From NCBI RefSeq assembly GCF_028769735.1, contig NC_088171.1, positions 94,348,912 through 94,412,911 of the forward strand: a stretch of DNA of 64,000 nt, in the 5' to 3' direction. Below are positions 25,401 through 38,040 of the stretch, piece by piece; within the stretch, counting starts at the first letter, position 1; the number at the start of each line of letters is the position of its first letter. The notes beneath the pieces were generated by a model. That model was not told the DNA's origin and made no database searches. It saw only the letters and a list, made by a program, of their open reading frames with translations. The translations under genes and the position numbers were made by a program. The stretch comes from Zonotrichia leucophrys gambelii (taxonomy: Eukaryota; Chordata; Aves; Passeriformes; Passerellidae).

Positions 25401-27124
25401 CTTTGGCATGAAGGCAGGGTCTCACATCCCCTGTGACTGTTACTGAACTGTCTATCAGTGAACTTGCCCATGAATTATGGTACAAGGTCCTTGGAGAGCA
25501 AACAGTGTTTGGAAATGGCTAAGGGAGGGATTCTGGATACCTGGGAGAGGCCACACTGAGATCAAGAATTGTTCTAACAGTTCACCAGTGCAGGCATATG
25601 AACCCCTTGCTCCCTGCACCCATCATCAACCACTCTTAATTCAGACGCTACCAATGCAGCCTTAATAATACAATACCTTCAGGGAGAGAAATTTTAAAAT
25701 TATTCTGATATTGCATCTTCCTGTAATGTTAAAACCAGTGATACTGCTGAATGCAGCAACAGATTCCAAGTGCTTGAAAGAAACAATTTCCAATGACTCA
25801 GAAATCATACCAGCTATGGTATGACCTGCTCTGTATAAGTTTTCACGTTTGCCTTCTTGCCAGAGTTTCTACATGTTCAGTTGAATGACATCATGAACAT
25901 TGTAGAATTTTTCTTCTAGTATCTCAGACTCATGAGGGGAAGAAACATTTGGATATTATATAAATAAATTATATTGATACTTGGGTTTCTTGAAAGGACT
26001 TTTCTGAATGGTGCTGTATACTTACGTTTAAGAAAGGGAAACAAGGCAACAAATGTTATGAAATGCAAAAAGTAACATTTGTGATTATGCTAAAATCATT
26101 TAACAAAGGAAAGATGACCCCTATGTGTACAAAATAACTCTAGAACATTTATACTGCAAGGGTTTTTGTACTTTGTGCTTGATATATACAGTCAAGAAAT
26201 AACCAAGATTAACAAAAGACCGTATTTGTTCAATGAACATCTCCAAATATCTTCCTGACCTCTAGATTGTAATTCAACTATTAAGATGATAATTTGCTTG
26301 TGTTTCTTTGCTTCCGAGCAATATTGACTCCCAAATAAAGAAGTGGAATTTTAGGGGAAAGAAATTATCTCAGATTTATTTTACATATCCCTTACCTTTT
26401 TTACTTCAGTGTTTCATTTATGAAAAATATTTGATTTAGTAGTGATGGGCTTAACAGAATGTAAAATCCACTTTGAATTCAAACAAATATGAAATTGATA
26501 CGGATTTTTATTTGTAGTTTGCATTTCCCCAGATTAGAAGAGAAAATATAAATATATTAACAAAACTATGTCCCATCAGGGTGTCATCATAGGGTCTGAA
26601 TTTTACTAAGGGAGGCAGTTTGTAAACCTGTAATTGAGTGACAGAATTTCTCCTTAAGGGTTACAAGCTACACATTAGACAAGATGCCAACTGTTTGCTG
26701 CAAGAAATAGACCAGACAAGTGTTTCCTACCTGTTGCAATTCTTATACAGCAAAACTTCCACTGAAATAAAAAATTCAGAGGAAGCACTGTCTGATGAAG
26801 TTGTGGGAGATCAAGTGATTTTTTAATTTGAATATCAATAGGAAGCAAAGGCAACTGTCTTTATCCTGCCAGGGAGTAAGGTTCTGTTATCAGAAAATGT
26901 CTAGTATTGAGTCTTGACCAGACGTATTTCATGTATTTTGATATAATGTGTCAAGAGCAACTGGAGTCCTGGCTTGCTGTCCGAACATAATTTTTTCTAA
27001 TATTGCCACTGTTTTTCTTTCAGCAAAATTGCATTTAGCTTAATTTTTCATTTAGTTTGTTAATTAGACATATTTGTGATATAATGTCCTTTATAATTAA
27101 TAAAGCATGAGATTTTTCATTGAT
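22414..27124. other. Unique AT-rich sequence, nothing firmly recognised
   Basis: A short TA-rich patch lies at about 23191-23219. The segment 23280-23700 includes CATAAAAGGG, which resembles a TATA box, and has a faint LTR-like composition, but I found no terminal TG/CA pair or target duplication. No coding exon is recognised. Confidence 0.4.
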
Positions 27125-27990
27125 TCATAGAATTGTTCATGTTGGAAAAGATCTTTACGACTACTCATCCAACCATTAACCCAGCTGTGCCATGTTCACC
27201 ACTAAACTACGTCTCTAAGTGCCCCATCTACACATCTTTTAAATACCTCTAGGGTTGGTAACTCCATCACTTCTCTCAGCAGCCCATTCTAGTGCCTGAC
27301 AACACATCCAGCAAAGAAATTTTCCCTAATATCCAACCTAAACCTCCCCTGGTGCAACTTGAGGCCATTTCCTCTCGTCCTATCACTTATTAATTGGGGG
27401 AAGAGACCAACCCCCTCTTGGATGCGATGTCCTTTCAGGTACTTGTAGAGAGCAATAAAGTCTCTTTTGAGCATCCTTTTCTCCAGACCAAACAACCCCC
27501 TAAGTCTTGCTCCAGACCCTTCACCAGCTCCCTTGCCCTTCTCTGGATTCATTCTAGCACCTCAACGTTCTTCTGGTCCTGAGGGGCCCAACACTGAACA
27601 CAGGATTTCAGGTGCGGCCTCACCAGCGCCAAGTACAGGGGGACAATCCCTGCTCCTGCTGGCCACAATGCTCCTGCTACAGGCCAGGGAGCCATTGGCC
27701 TCCTTGGCCACCTGGGCACACTCTGGCTCTTGCTCAGCCACTGGCACTCAGCACTCCCAGGTCCTTTCCACCAGCAGCTTTCCACCCACTCTGCCCCAGC
27801 CTGTAGTGCTGCCTGGGGTTTTTCATGACCCAGGAGAAGGACCTGACACTTGGCCTTGTTGAACCTCACAAAATGGCCCCAACCCATTGATCCAGCCTGC
27901 CCAGATCCCTCTGCAGAGCCTTCCTGCCCTCCAGCAGATCAACACTCCCACCATCCAAGTTGGTGTCATCTATGACTCTACTAAGAGCAC
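27125..27990 (-). mobile_element. CR1 LINE, 5'-truncated copy
   Basis: Read on the minus strand, this is the 3' part of an avian CR1 element. It starts inside the end of the reverse transcriptase and runs through the 3' untranslated region to the CR1 terminus at about 27125, where the plus strand begins TCATAGAATTG. The minus-strand translation over 27549-27887 shows the characteristic order FNKAKCQVLLLGHE, then a SRSRDCP.../LYLALVRPHLKSCVQ stretch, then [12 protein letters not shown]. The catalytic motif, FADDT in CR1, reads VIDDT here at about 27965-27976, and frames shift several times, so the copy is dead. CR1 is the dominant LINE of birds and other reptiles; truncated copies such as this are the rule. 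Only a few hundred bases of coding sequence remain. Confidence 0.95.
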
Positions 27991-30900
27991 TACAAAACTC
28001 TCCAAAGGTGAACTTTCTGTCACATGTTTTTAAACTTTCAGAGAAAGGGACAATTTTGATTATATTTAAAGTAAGTCATTCACATATTTCACACTACAAT
28101 AAACCTGACTCCCCTGCAAAATTTAAAATTATTTTGAAATTCAGTAATTTTCATCTCTTCGGTGAATATAATTTCATTTTGTATACAAGTAGGTTCACTG
28201 AATTCACTGTCCTGTGAATTCTTGGATACTTGCAAGTCTCTCTCTGGTAGAACTCCTCTAATCTTAATCAGAATTTACAATTTGTTCTTCATGTCCAGCG
28301 TCTCCCTTTACTGAGCTTTTTTTAATTAAAAAAAAATAGAAAAAGACACAAAAATTTTCTGAGTTACAGTCTTCTGTAGACAGTAATACATTATTGTATA
28401 TTTTTAGATTATGCTTTATTGCCCTGATCAAAGAGCTTTTAAAAGTGTAGGAATATAGTGTAACCTCACCTTGCCAGTACAGAAATTAATAAATTACTAT
28501 AAGCCAAGGTACTCTTTACTGTATTAAAGAAACTTCCACTTTTAGCATGATGTACAAATTATTAGAGAATTATTATAATGTGGTTTCAGATTTTTCCATA
28601 CTTGGACATTATTGCCCATTTTATGATAAATTATTTTTTTCATAAAGGCCTAATTGTTTTAATCAAATTACCTGAAAAGCTTGGTTTTAATTATAAATAT
28701 GATGCTGCTTGACCCCATAATGTTAAAATACTTGATGAAAGGATACATAAAAGTTTGAATTCCACACAAGAAGAAAAGTACAGGATATTTTTAAAAAGTA
28801 ATCTGATTTTAAGTCAATGTCTTGATTTATAAACATAAATGCTTGTCAACATTGAATCCCCAATCTGTCCTGGAGCAGCTCTGATAGTGTTTAGTTTTTA
28901 AAATAAAATTTTTCAATTTCACAAATATTTTTCTTCCATTCTGCTATGTGAAAGAACCACACCCACAAAACATTTTGCAACATGGGCAAAATAGTGAAGC
29001 TGCGTGCAATGCTGATAAAAATTGTGCAACAATGTCTATAAAACAATTTTTTCCTTTCTTACTTTTAATTTTTTGCTGCATATATAGTTGTAGGGTTTTG
29101 TTTAAGTGGGGATAAAAGGTAAACATGTTTGACATGGATGTATCATCCTTTTTTGTTAAGCTGGTTGTACCTGCCAAAGGTCTATACAGGAACACTGCAA
29201 ATTTTATGCAGTTGGATGGAAAGCAACTCTGGATACTGGAGAGAAGAATCCATTGTGTGTTCAGTGACCAATGTAGTCCTTTGGTAACAGGAATACTGCA
29301 GCGAATAGCATTGAGAAAGCTTGCACCTGCTGGATTGGAGTTGAGAGAGTTTAACACTTGAAAAAAGGTTAGCTTTTGACATTAAATTGTGGACTTTATG
29401 ATTTAATGACAGAGAGGGCTGATTTATTTTAAATTTTTCATAATCCAGTATGAAGGATCAAAATCTACCCCTTGTATTAAGAGCTCACATTTTTTTCCCT
29501 ATATCATTTTAGTTCACAGTTTAGCTGGTTGGATTTACCGGCTGACTCCATGGATTAGCTGCCAAATGACTGTCACCTTCCCTTGCAAAGCTATTGTGTG
29601 CTTGTTTGGGTTTTGAGTTTTGTCAATACTGATAGTAGTTCAATGACAATAAGTTTTGAGCAGCAACTTTCATGTTGAATTTTTGTCCTAATAGATGTAG
29701 CTTTGGAAACATTTGAAAACTGATGGGCTGGCCATGGCAGAACACACCTTTTTGCTTCCCTGCTGCATTTAGTCAATTTTACTAAAGACTTTTAACTTTC
29801 TTCATTAAAGGAGAACCATCAGCCTCCCACATAAAGCTTTTGCCACTACAGTTGCACACAGATAGCTCCCAGTCTTGTAAGGGCTGGAGGTAAAGGTAAT
29901 AGCAGTAGATTCCACTCATACCTCTGTCTTATGTATCCTATTTTAAAGTGTCTTCAGTCTCTTGGAAAAATCTACCACTGGCATTTAATGTAAGAGTCAA
30001 TCATCTTTTCTTTTGGAAATGAATATTGAAATCTTGCTGTTCTAAAGACAAGTAGATTTAAAAAATAGATTAGTATTGGAGTTTAAAAGTTGCTAGCTCT
30101 CAGCTAGAAAAACTTTGTTAGGATTTCCTGCTTCACACGTATTTTGTATCTTTTGGTCAGTATTAAAATACCCTTCATAATGAACCTCCTATCTCACAGT
30201 CTTTCATTCTTGCCTCTTTGACTTACTCTTTCCTCACTGGTTATTTACTGATTATTTGAAGTGAAGGGACAAACTATGTTAAATTGTGCCATTTTGAGAG
30301 GACTTAGTGAGTAAAAAGACTCAGACCCTGATAAGAGAATTAAGTCAGGGGAAGGGAGGTGGTGAGACAAGTACAAATTTTTATAGTACAAATACATCTA
30401 TTTTTGTAATAGGCCCTGTTTTGTTTTTCTCACCAGGGCATTGCCATCCCCATCATACCCCTGATTCAGCTCTCAGAAAGTTTGATTTTCTGCTGAATAA
30501 GGTCCAGACACTTCGGATTATATTGGTGAGATTTTTCATTTCCTTACTTGGACAAAGATATACAATGTTTAGGGATTAAGTTTTTCCAATTTCAATTGCA
30601 ACCTATATACTTCATTGCCTAAGTGCTACTTTAGCATCAGTTGCAAGAATATAAATAAAAAGCACCACTCTCTATTTGTTCATCTAAGACCTTGAAAAGC
30701 AGTAAATCAAAATCCTTTCGTGGTCTACCTTCAGTTCTCATGACAGGACCAATACATTTGGACTGCTGCAACTTATTTAGATGATGTTTGTCAAGATGGT
30801 GGGTTTAAAACACATAGCAGCTTTTTTACAACAAATCTGATTACTATTTTATGTGTCTAACCCCATGGCAAAGAGGACCTTAAACATTTCGCCTTTCCAA

Positions 30901-33441
30901 GCAAGTTTACTCCACAATTCAGGGACAGTCTCGGTGTTCCTGGAAACAATTTAGATGTGCAGGAAAGAGAGATTTTTCTCTGCTAGTCTTTCCTCAAAGT
31001 AATGAACTCAAGTTTCTACCTGGTCTTGAGGGGTCAGTGAGAGAGAGAGCAAAACATACAAAATAACAGTTTCCCATCCCAGGAAATGAAGCAGCATGCA
31101 CTATTTCCTCACAGAGTAAAATAATCTAACCGACACTGTAGATGGACAGCTGTGATTAACTTATTTTGTCTCAAAGCTTAATTTTGCCACTCAGTGTAGA
31201 CTGAGTAGAATGGAAATAGCTGTCCCAGGTGAGGACCCAAGGACTTTAGGAAACAGGAAATGAAGGTGCTGGTATACATACACATCTTTTTAGTGGAAGC
31301 CATAGCAAAAAAATAGAATTTGGATTTTGTCAAACACAAAGCAGAGTTTCCTTAATGTACCAGAGAGAAAGCTCAGGCTACATTACTGCATCTAAGAGTT
31401 AAATGGTGATTACTCTTTGATCCTTGGAAGTCTTTTATTCTCATTCTGGCTTTTTCAGCTAGTTCCCCTGCTTTTTTTTTTTTAGGGCATGGCTTTGATT
31501 GCAAGTTAGATCTTTGAAAATATGTCCATGAATTTAATCTCTTGGACATGTAATTAATCTTCATATAGCTTTGGTAGTAATGCAAACACACCTGTAGGAT
31601 GTTTTCCTTTGAAAACACAAGGAGAGAACCTGTAATAAATCTGAGAGTGATAGCTTTATCGTGACTGACAGAGCTGCTGGAGGCTTCTTCTTTATGAGTA
31701 TAATTTGGGAGTATATAAAGGAGAGATTGATTTCCACAGACCACTCTCTTTACCTTAGTATTTTTTCTTAGTCTGTATAACCCACTCTAATTTTTATTTT
31801 ACAAAAAGACCTTACACATGTGCCTTGATTAAAACAATGCATATTGCATTTCTGTGAGTCAGCACAGGCCAATGTGAACACAATTTAATTTTGTACTTTG
31901 TGAGCCCCATGACTGAGTGCTGTGCATGATTTATCAGGAAGTTGCAGCTCTCTTTCTCGTCAAGACTTGTTCTTCTGGATCCTTTGGAAACAACAGTTTA
32001 ACCTTTTGAACAGAGCCAGTACCTTCTAGCAGGTGAAGATGAAGTGCTTTGAGAAAGAGGCTATTGGAGTAATGAGATGTGACTCTGAGATGAGTCTTGC
32101 TTGACAAGGTACACCAAACCTCACATCTCATGCTGAGAAGTGGCTGTCACTTTGATCTGCATGAATCTTAGTGCTCCATGGATTTGAGCCACTGTATGTG
32201 TGTTGAGTCAGATCTTTTTATCCTAGGGAAAAAGTTCTCCTGATGTCCACAGGGCCAACCAGTCAGTGCAAAGGCAAAAATCTGACTCCTTGACTAACTC
32301 TCACAGCATTCACTTGGTACATAACAACAGCACTTTTACTGATAGGGAAATTGAAAATTAGCATTTTAAATAACTTGACTAATGTGTTCTTGCCTTAAGT
32401 TTCATGTCTTGCGCCATGCTGCTCCAGGACGTTTTTTCCTTTTTACAAATCATATCTCCTTAGAAATCTACAATTAACAGTTTTCTTAAATATCCCTCTG
32501 TTATTAACTGTGATGATTCTTTCCTACTTATTTATTCTGTAGGATGATTAGGCAATAATTCTGTGTGGGACAGAGAAAGTGAGTGTTGATGGGAATTCAC
32601 CAAATACAGAAAATGAAAAATTTATGGAAATGAGAGGCTCTATAGAACGAAGAACATCTTTCTACTTGCTTGTGCTCCTTTAGTCTTGCCCAAATCCACA
32701 ATAAGATATTTTCTCTGCTGTTTCTTTTATTTATAATCAAAACAAAATGAGGAGAACACAGCTTCATCACAGCTGAGATATGTCTTCATTTGAGGTCATC
32801 ACATTTTAGTGCTGTGTCAAAAAATGTGTTCAAGACAGAAAGAGATTCAGTCTAGCTGAAGTAAAGACACTGCACTGCCAATAATTGTCTTCTGTAATAG
32901 TTTTTCACATTGAAAGTATTAATTAAAGGAGCTGAGTGTTTTTTTAAAGTGTGATGTGACTTGTTGCCAGCTGGCTGACCAAGAGCCTGGGGTAGGTTAT
33001 ATTTGTCTCTCTCAGAACAGGAAAAACAGATCTTTTATTTTTCTTTGTTAAAACCCTCTATGCTTGGCTGTACTACACCGGGCAGATTGCTTGAAGTGAC
33101 TGGCTGCCAATGTAATTTGTGTTGGTAAATAAATATAAAATGTTGGGATCTTTCAAAGATGGGATCAGGAGGCAATGACTGATGCCAAGCGGAGTGCACT
33201 CATTTCCTGAGAAACAAAACTGCTCCATCAGCTCACCTTAAGCTTGATTTGCACAAACTCCATTTGTTCTGTCTCTTCATAAGAAAAGCTGTTAAACTGA
33301 AAAATCTCCTATGTCTATTGTGTAGTGTCAGGCTCACCTGGCTCCTTCATGCAGCCTGAATAAAGGGCTATCCTTTGCCCTGTCCCATAGGGCGTGCTTT
33401 TTGTCTTCCTGTCAACCAGCTTACCAATGCTGGTTAGTGTA
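27991..33441. other. Unique AT-rich sequence, nothing recognised
   Basis: No gene or interspersed repeat is recognised over about 5.4 kb. Open frames are short and overlapping. The segment around 32990-33240 has features often seen in conserved non-coding DNA, including a symmetric ATCTTTCAAAGAT at about 33147-33159, but this is not testable from one sequence. Confidence 0.45.
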
Positions 33442-34035
33442 TGTGCTAGCTTTGGCTGGGATAGAGTTAATTTTCTTCACAGTAGCTACTATGGAGGCAT
33501 ATTCTGGATTTCTCCTGGAAACAGTATTGATAATTACAGGGATGCCTTCCTTACTGCTTACTGACCAGAGCTGACAGTGTTAAAACCTTTTCTGTTCCTC
33601 ACACCACCTCACTTGTGAGTGGGCTGAGGGTGCACAAGGTGTTGGGAGGGGACACAGCCAGGCCATCTGAACAAAACTGACTCAAGGGATACATCATACC
33701 ATATGACATCACATTCAGTATATCAAGATGGGGGAAGAAGAAGAAAGTAGGGACATTTGAATGGATGGCATTTGCCTTCCCAAGTCACTGTGATGTGATG
33801 GAGTGCAGCTTTCCTGGGGATGGTTGAACATCTGCCTGCCCATGGGAAGCGGTAAATGAATTTCTTGGTTTGCTTTGCTTGTGCCTGTGGCTTTTACTTT
33901 ACCTATTAAGCTGTCTTTGTCTCAACCCATGAGCTTTCTCAGTTTTACCTTCCTGGTTCTCTCCTTCATCATGCTGCCTGGAGTGATGGAGTGATTGTGT
34001 GGTGCTGAGCTGATAGCTGGGGTTAAACCATGACA
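33442..34035 (+). mobile_element. Solo LTR of an avian endogenous retrovirus
   Basis: This is a 594-bp LTR in plus orientation, recognised from a widespread avian family. It opens TGTGCTAGCTTTGGCTGGGA and closes GGGGTTAAACCATGACA. Inside, in the expected order, are the GGGAGGGGACACAGCC block, a decayed TATA region around 33716-33728, the CTGCCTGCCCATGGGAAG block, and a CTATTAAG polyadenylation-region motif near 33902. The flanking 5-mers GTGTA (33437-33441) and GCATA (34036-34040) match at four of five positions, consistent with an aged target duplication. No gag, pol or env sequence adjoins it, so it is a solo LTR left by recombination between two LTRs. A second copy of the same family lies inverted at 53.3 kb. 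Confidence 0.92.
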
Positions 34036-34767
34036 GCATAGTGGCAGGAGGTGGAGCAAAGACATAGCTGATAAAGTAAAATAGTGAGACACAGATAATA
34101 GATGTGGACTTGGGAAAAAACAGCTGAGGCTCTGGTGCAAAAGTTTCAGATTTGTACTGTTCTTCCAGAGGAAGGATAACTATGGCACAGCAGAAGGCAA
34201 CATCTCCCAGGCCTGAGGAAGTCTTCAGAAGTGGGTACCACCTCATCAAAAGAGTAGTACATTAATATTACATTACATTACATAAACCTGCTGTTTCCTC
34301 ATCCTTGGAAAAGGCTAGAAAAAAAAAAAAATATAAAGTCCTGCCCATTGCTGGTAGCAAATAAGTTAGTGCCCTGTTGCACTCTACTTCACTAGGAAAC
34401 TCAGACTGGCGTTTCCTACATGACAGGGATCATTGAAGGTAAATGAAGAGTCTCTGTTAAGACAGACATGCAGAAACAGAACAAAAATGCACTTATTCCG
34501 AGGAACAATTTAGAAGGGGGAAAATCCTTTCTAGAAAGGAATAAACTCAACTAAAAGCAAACCACTATGCAGTTCAATAAAAGGTTGCCCTCTCCAGTCA
34601 AACAGATACAATTTGCCACAGTGTATAAAGAGGATCTTTTTCAATTTAGCTATTTCCATTAATGTATGAACCACTGATCAATATTAGACATCGCTTAGCT
34701 TTTCAGGTCATGAGAAACAACTCACTGGCAAGCATTGTATTTCTAGGAGACAAAGTCAGTGGGGTAA
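34036..34767. other. Sequence between two solo LTRs, no retroviral genes seen
   Basis: About 730 bases separate the two LTRs. I see no capsid, protease or polymerase motif in any frame, and the two LTRs belong to different families and have different target duplications. This is host sequence, not provirus interior. It contains a short ATTAC-type repeat near 34262-34282 and an A run near 34319-34331. Confidence 0.7.
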
Positions 34768-35876
34768 TGTCTTGGTTTGAAAGACAGGTGTCTGCTAGGG
34801 AAGGCAGGAGCCTCCCATGGAATGGAAAATGTTAGCCCCCTCCCTTTGAGTTATTATAATTTTGAAATTAAGGGGTTCTCAGGCAAAGGTATAGGAATAG
34901 GAATAACAGTTCTTTACTCGTGTGTGTAATAAAGTAAACAAAACAACAACTACGGCATTAACACCAAACACAAGCAGGAACCCACTCCCAGCCTTCTGCG
35001 CTGTGGCACCGCTCCCTTTGGTGCAGTTCCGGGCACGGCCGGCAGGGGCGCTGCTGGCTCCCAGTGGGCGGGGCAGGTGCGATGGTTCCTCCAAGCCTGC
35101 AGGGGGCGCTGTGGCAGGGGGAGCACATGGCAATGGCCCCTCGGCCCCAGTGGGAAGGGATGGAGCAGAGGCTTCACTTCACAAACCCCTGGGACAGCTG
35201 ATCCCCATGCCCCAGCAGGACTCTGAAGAGTACCAAACTGAAACGGCAGGAATGAACAAAAATCCCAGGCTGGTGGATGAGATGTATCAGAAGCTCCGTG
35301 GCAGTAGCTGGAGCTGTGGGATGTCCTGGCAAGGCAGGGGATGCAGGGCCCCACAGTGCAGGGAAACTCGGAGCAGTGCCAAAGAAGCGTCAGGGGTGGG
35401 GCAGCGGCAGCCTAGCTCCCAGCAGGGGAGGGGGAGGCAGGCTCAGGATCCAGGGCACTGGAGCAGATGGGGACAGGTCCCTCTTTTAGTGAGGTAGGTG
35501 TTAATGAGGTCCCAGTTCATGGCTGCTCTCACAAGCAGAGGCTCAACCCGCAGCAGAAGCAGCAGCTCTGGCTGGGCTCTGCCAGCAGCAGCGAATTCCC
35601 TCCCCAAAGAAGCAGCTCTGGCCATCCTCCTCCAAAACTGAGAGAGAACGCCAACAACTGCCCCAGCCCCGTCCTTTGCCTGCCCAACTCTCATGGTATC
35701 TGCCCCCTCAGAGAGAAACTCCCATATGACAGAAGTGTGACCAGATACCCTCCTCTCCTCAGCTTGATCACTTCTTTTGTTTCTTAAATATCCAGTTGTT
35801 AGTACCTCCTAGCAACTTACAGGAAGAAATACTATAAGTAAGAAGGGAACAAAAGGAAAAAAACCTAACTCCAACA
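34768..35876 (-). mobile_element. Solo LTR (1.1 kb) with exact 5-bp target duplication
   Basis: The element is bounded by TG at 34768 and CA at 35876 and is flanked by identical GGTAA pentamers at 34763-34767 and 35877-35881, which fixes both ends. The plus-strand left end, TGTCTTGGTTTGAAAGACAG, is the start of an LTR family that I recall from songbird genomes. Orientation is inferred as minus: the reverse complement ends in AAACCAAGACA, like the 3' end of the 33.4-kb LTR, and has a comparable AGTAAAGAACTGTT region upstream of that end. The middle, about 34990-35700, is GC-rich, which explains the long overlapping open frames there; they are not genes. There is no internal retroviral sequence, so it is a solo LTR. 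Confidence 0.88.
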
Positions 35877-37853
35877 GGTAAAAGTATGACCATGCAAACA
35901 AATTGAATACTTCCCATGGAAAGTTGAGGACCAAATTAACAATTTGCCTTCATTGTGTCAAAGGTATAAAGATTCAGGACTTTTTCAAAGGCTGTGACTT
36001 TCTGGGCAGTCATTTCAGCATGGTTCTTGAATACATCCAGAGACCTCTGGAGAAGGAAACTGACCTTGAGTCAAGCTTCACCTGCCATTGTAGACTTGCA
36101 AGGTCTGGCAAATTTCAAATGTAAGGAGGATCTGGGTAAGTAGACTGCAAAAACACAGTCGGGAAACTACATGACAAACTCATAATTTGTAATTTCTGAT
36201 TGCTTTTTGTTAGAGCAGCTTTCTGAGGCCTCAACTATCAACACATCTCCATCATAACCAGCACGGAACATATTTGTAATTGGACACTGTTCTTGTTCTG
36301 CAGTCTATAGCAATAAAGGAAAGTAATATATTAGCTGTTATACAGATGGAGGACTGGGAGATTAAATATCTTGTCCAGGGTCAAAAAGGAAATGTGTGAC
36401 AGGTCTGGGACTTGTGAACCTGGAAATGTCGAGTTGAAGGCCTCAGCTGTGGGCTGTATATTTACTCCTGAGTGTTAGCTGACTGCACATTTAACAAAAC
36501 ACTCCAAAGGACACTAATATGTTATTGCTCCTATTGGAAAATGAGTGGACAACCATGCTTCTTCTGACAAGTGGCCAAATCTTGCCTGGGCAAACTATTC
36601 AGTTTTGATAAATTGTAGAAAGTAATTTTAAAAATAGATTGTTTAGTCTTCTGAGTATGCTTACATAGATTCTTCACAGAACAAACTATGTCTCCTTCTT
36701 GTAAATATTAATAAATAATGTTTTTTACATTTCACTTAGGAGCACTCAAACAGGCAAGAAATAACCATGACTGCAAAGCCTGAGCTGCTAACTCAGTTCA
36801 GTGCCATCAGAAGAGTTTTTGTAAACACTGAGTTCAGGCAGTTAAAAAAGATGGACTAAGTATAGCAGGGATTTTGCCTTACTTGAACTACAGAGCTCCT
36901 CTTTTAGCTTAGTAAAAGAAGAAATGCTTTGGGAATCAATGACCCAGGTTGTGGCTCCATTAGTAGTTTGGCCCAATTTTAATTAGCTGATGATGTGTGC
37001 ACTATCGTTTGCTAATAAAAGGTGTAATGATTTCAGATGGATGCTGCTATAAAGCCCCCAAATTTTATGTGTGCACTGTCCAACATTAGGCCTTCTGGTC
37101 TCTTCTGGGTCATCTCCACTTCCAGTGGGAATCCTGAAAGGCTGTTCAGGTTTGAATGCAGCAGAGATGCTGAGCGAGGAGCTTTTCTGACTGGTGCTGT
37201 GCTGCAGTGGCTTTTGACAGCAGGATACCCAAACTCTCCCTGTAATTAACTGTGTACTGAGGGTCCATTAGAAAGGTGTGTGATGACCCTAGGCCACGGA
37301 TTTCTGGCTTTACCATGGCCCTGGAAATATCAGGTTAGCCATGAAATAATTTCAGTTTTCACCATGTGACTCAAATTGAGGCAAACCTTTTAATACCCTG
37401 AGTAGCAGGGTGGGAGGTCAGAGAAGATAGCATAGACGATGCTTTTTCAGAGCGTGATTAATTCTTTTCTGTGTAGAAAAAAAAAAGAAAAAAGGAGTAA
37501 ATATTAATCAGAACACTTGAAATTACTTAATTCTTTTTAGTTGTTTCATAGTCGCTTTCTTCTGTAGCGTGATTGTCTCTTTTATTGCACAACAAATGAG
37601 AGAATCTATAATTTGATATTGAGTGGGATTTGCATCTTATTTAAGTTATTTTGCTGTTTAACAAAGGTACAATACAGAAGTTCCTGGAGGAAAAAGGAAA
37701 CCCAAAACCCTCCAGAAAGACAAATTGACGCAAATCTAACATGCACGAGTTAAAAACTATAAGTCCTCCACTACATCTGTTTTTTGAAAATTAAGAAAGT
37801 GCATATATGTGTATGAGTGAATTAAGAAGGTCCTATTTCTTTTCTTAGCAACA
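35877..37853. other. Unique AT-rich sequence, possible conserved non-coding element
   Basis: No gene or interspersed repeat is recognised. The stretch 36937-37030 has the compact AT-rich, homeodomain-core-containing composition typical of conserved enhancers, which is inference only. Confidence 0.4.
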
Positions 37854-38040
37854 TCACAGAAATATGGAACAACTCAGGTTGGAGGGAAACTCATAAAATT
37901 GTCCAGTTCAAACTTTCATGGAAAAGAGAATCGAGGAGATCATCTAGCACCAATTGCATCTTGAAAACTTCCTGTCATAGGAACTCTACCACATCCCTGG
38001 GTGAAAATGCTTTATTGAAAATGCAATCAAATGCATTTTA
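37854..38040 (-). mobile_element. Old CR1-like LINE 3' fragment
   Basis: In the minus orientation this is a decayed 3' end of a CR1-type element. The plus strand begins TCACAGAAATATGG and later has GGTTGGAGGGAAACTC, GATCATCTAGCACCAA, and AACTCTACCACATCCCTGGG, all in the order found in the antisense of CR1 3' regions. Divergence is high and no coding sequence remains. It lacks the clean terminal octamer, so it is older than the 27-kb and 47-kb copies. Confidence 0.7.

Noticed and set aside
27467..27887. Several frames of 60 to 130 codons on both strands
   Set aside because: They are pieces or shadows of the CR1 copy. Only the minus-strand reading matches the element's reverse transcriptase.
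34922..35497. 191-codon plus-strand frame in GC-rich DNA
   Set aside because: It lies entirely inside the LTR bounded by the GGTAA duplication, so it is a composition effect of the repeat.
33442..35881. The two neighbouring LTRs as ends of one provirus
   Set aside because: They are different families, probably in opposite orientation, have different target duplications, and enclose only 730 bp without viral coding sequence.
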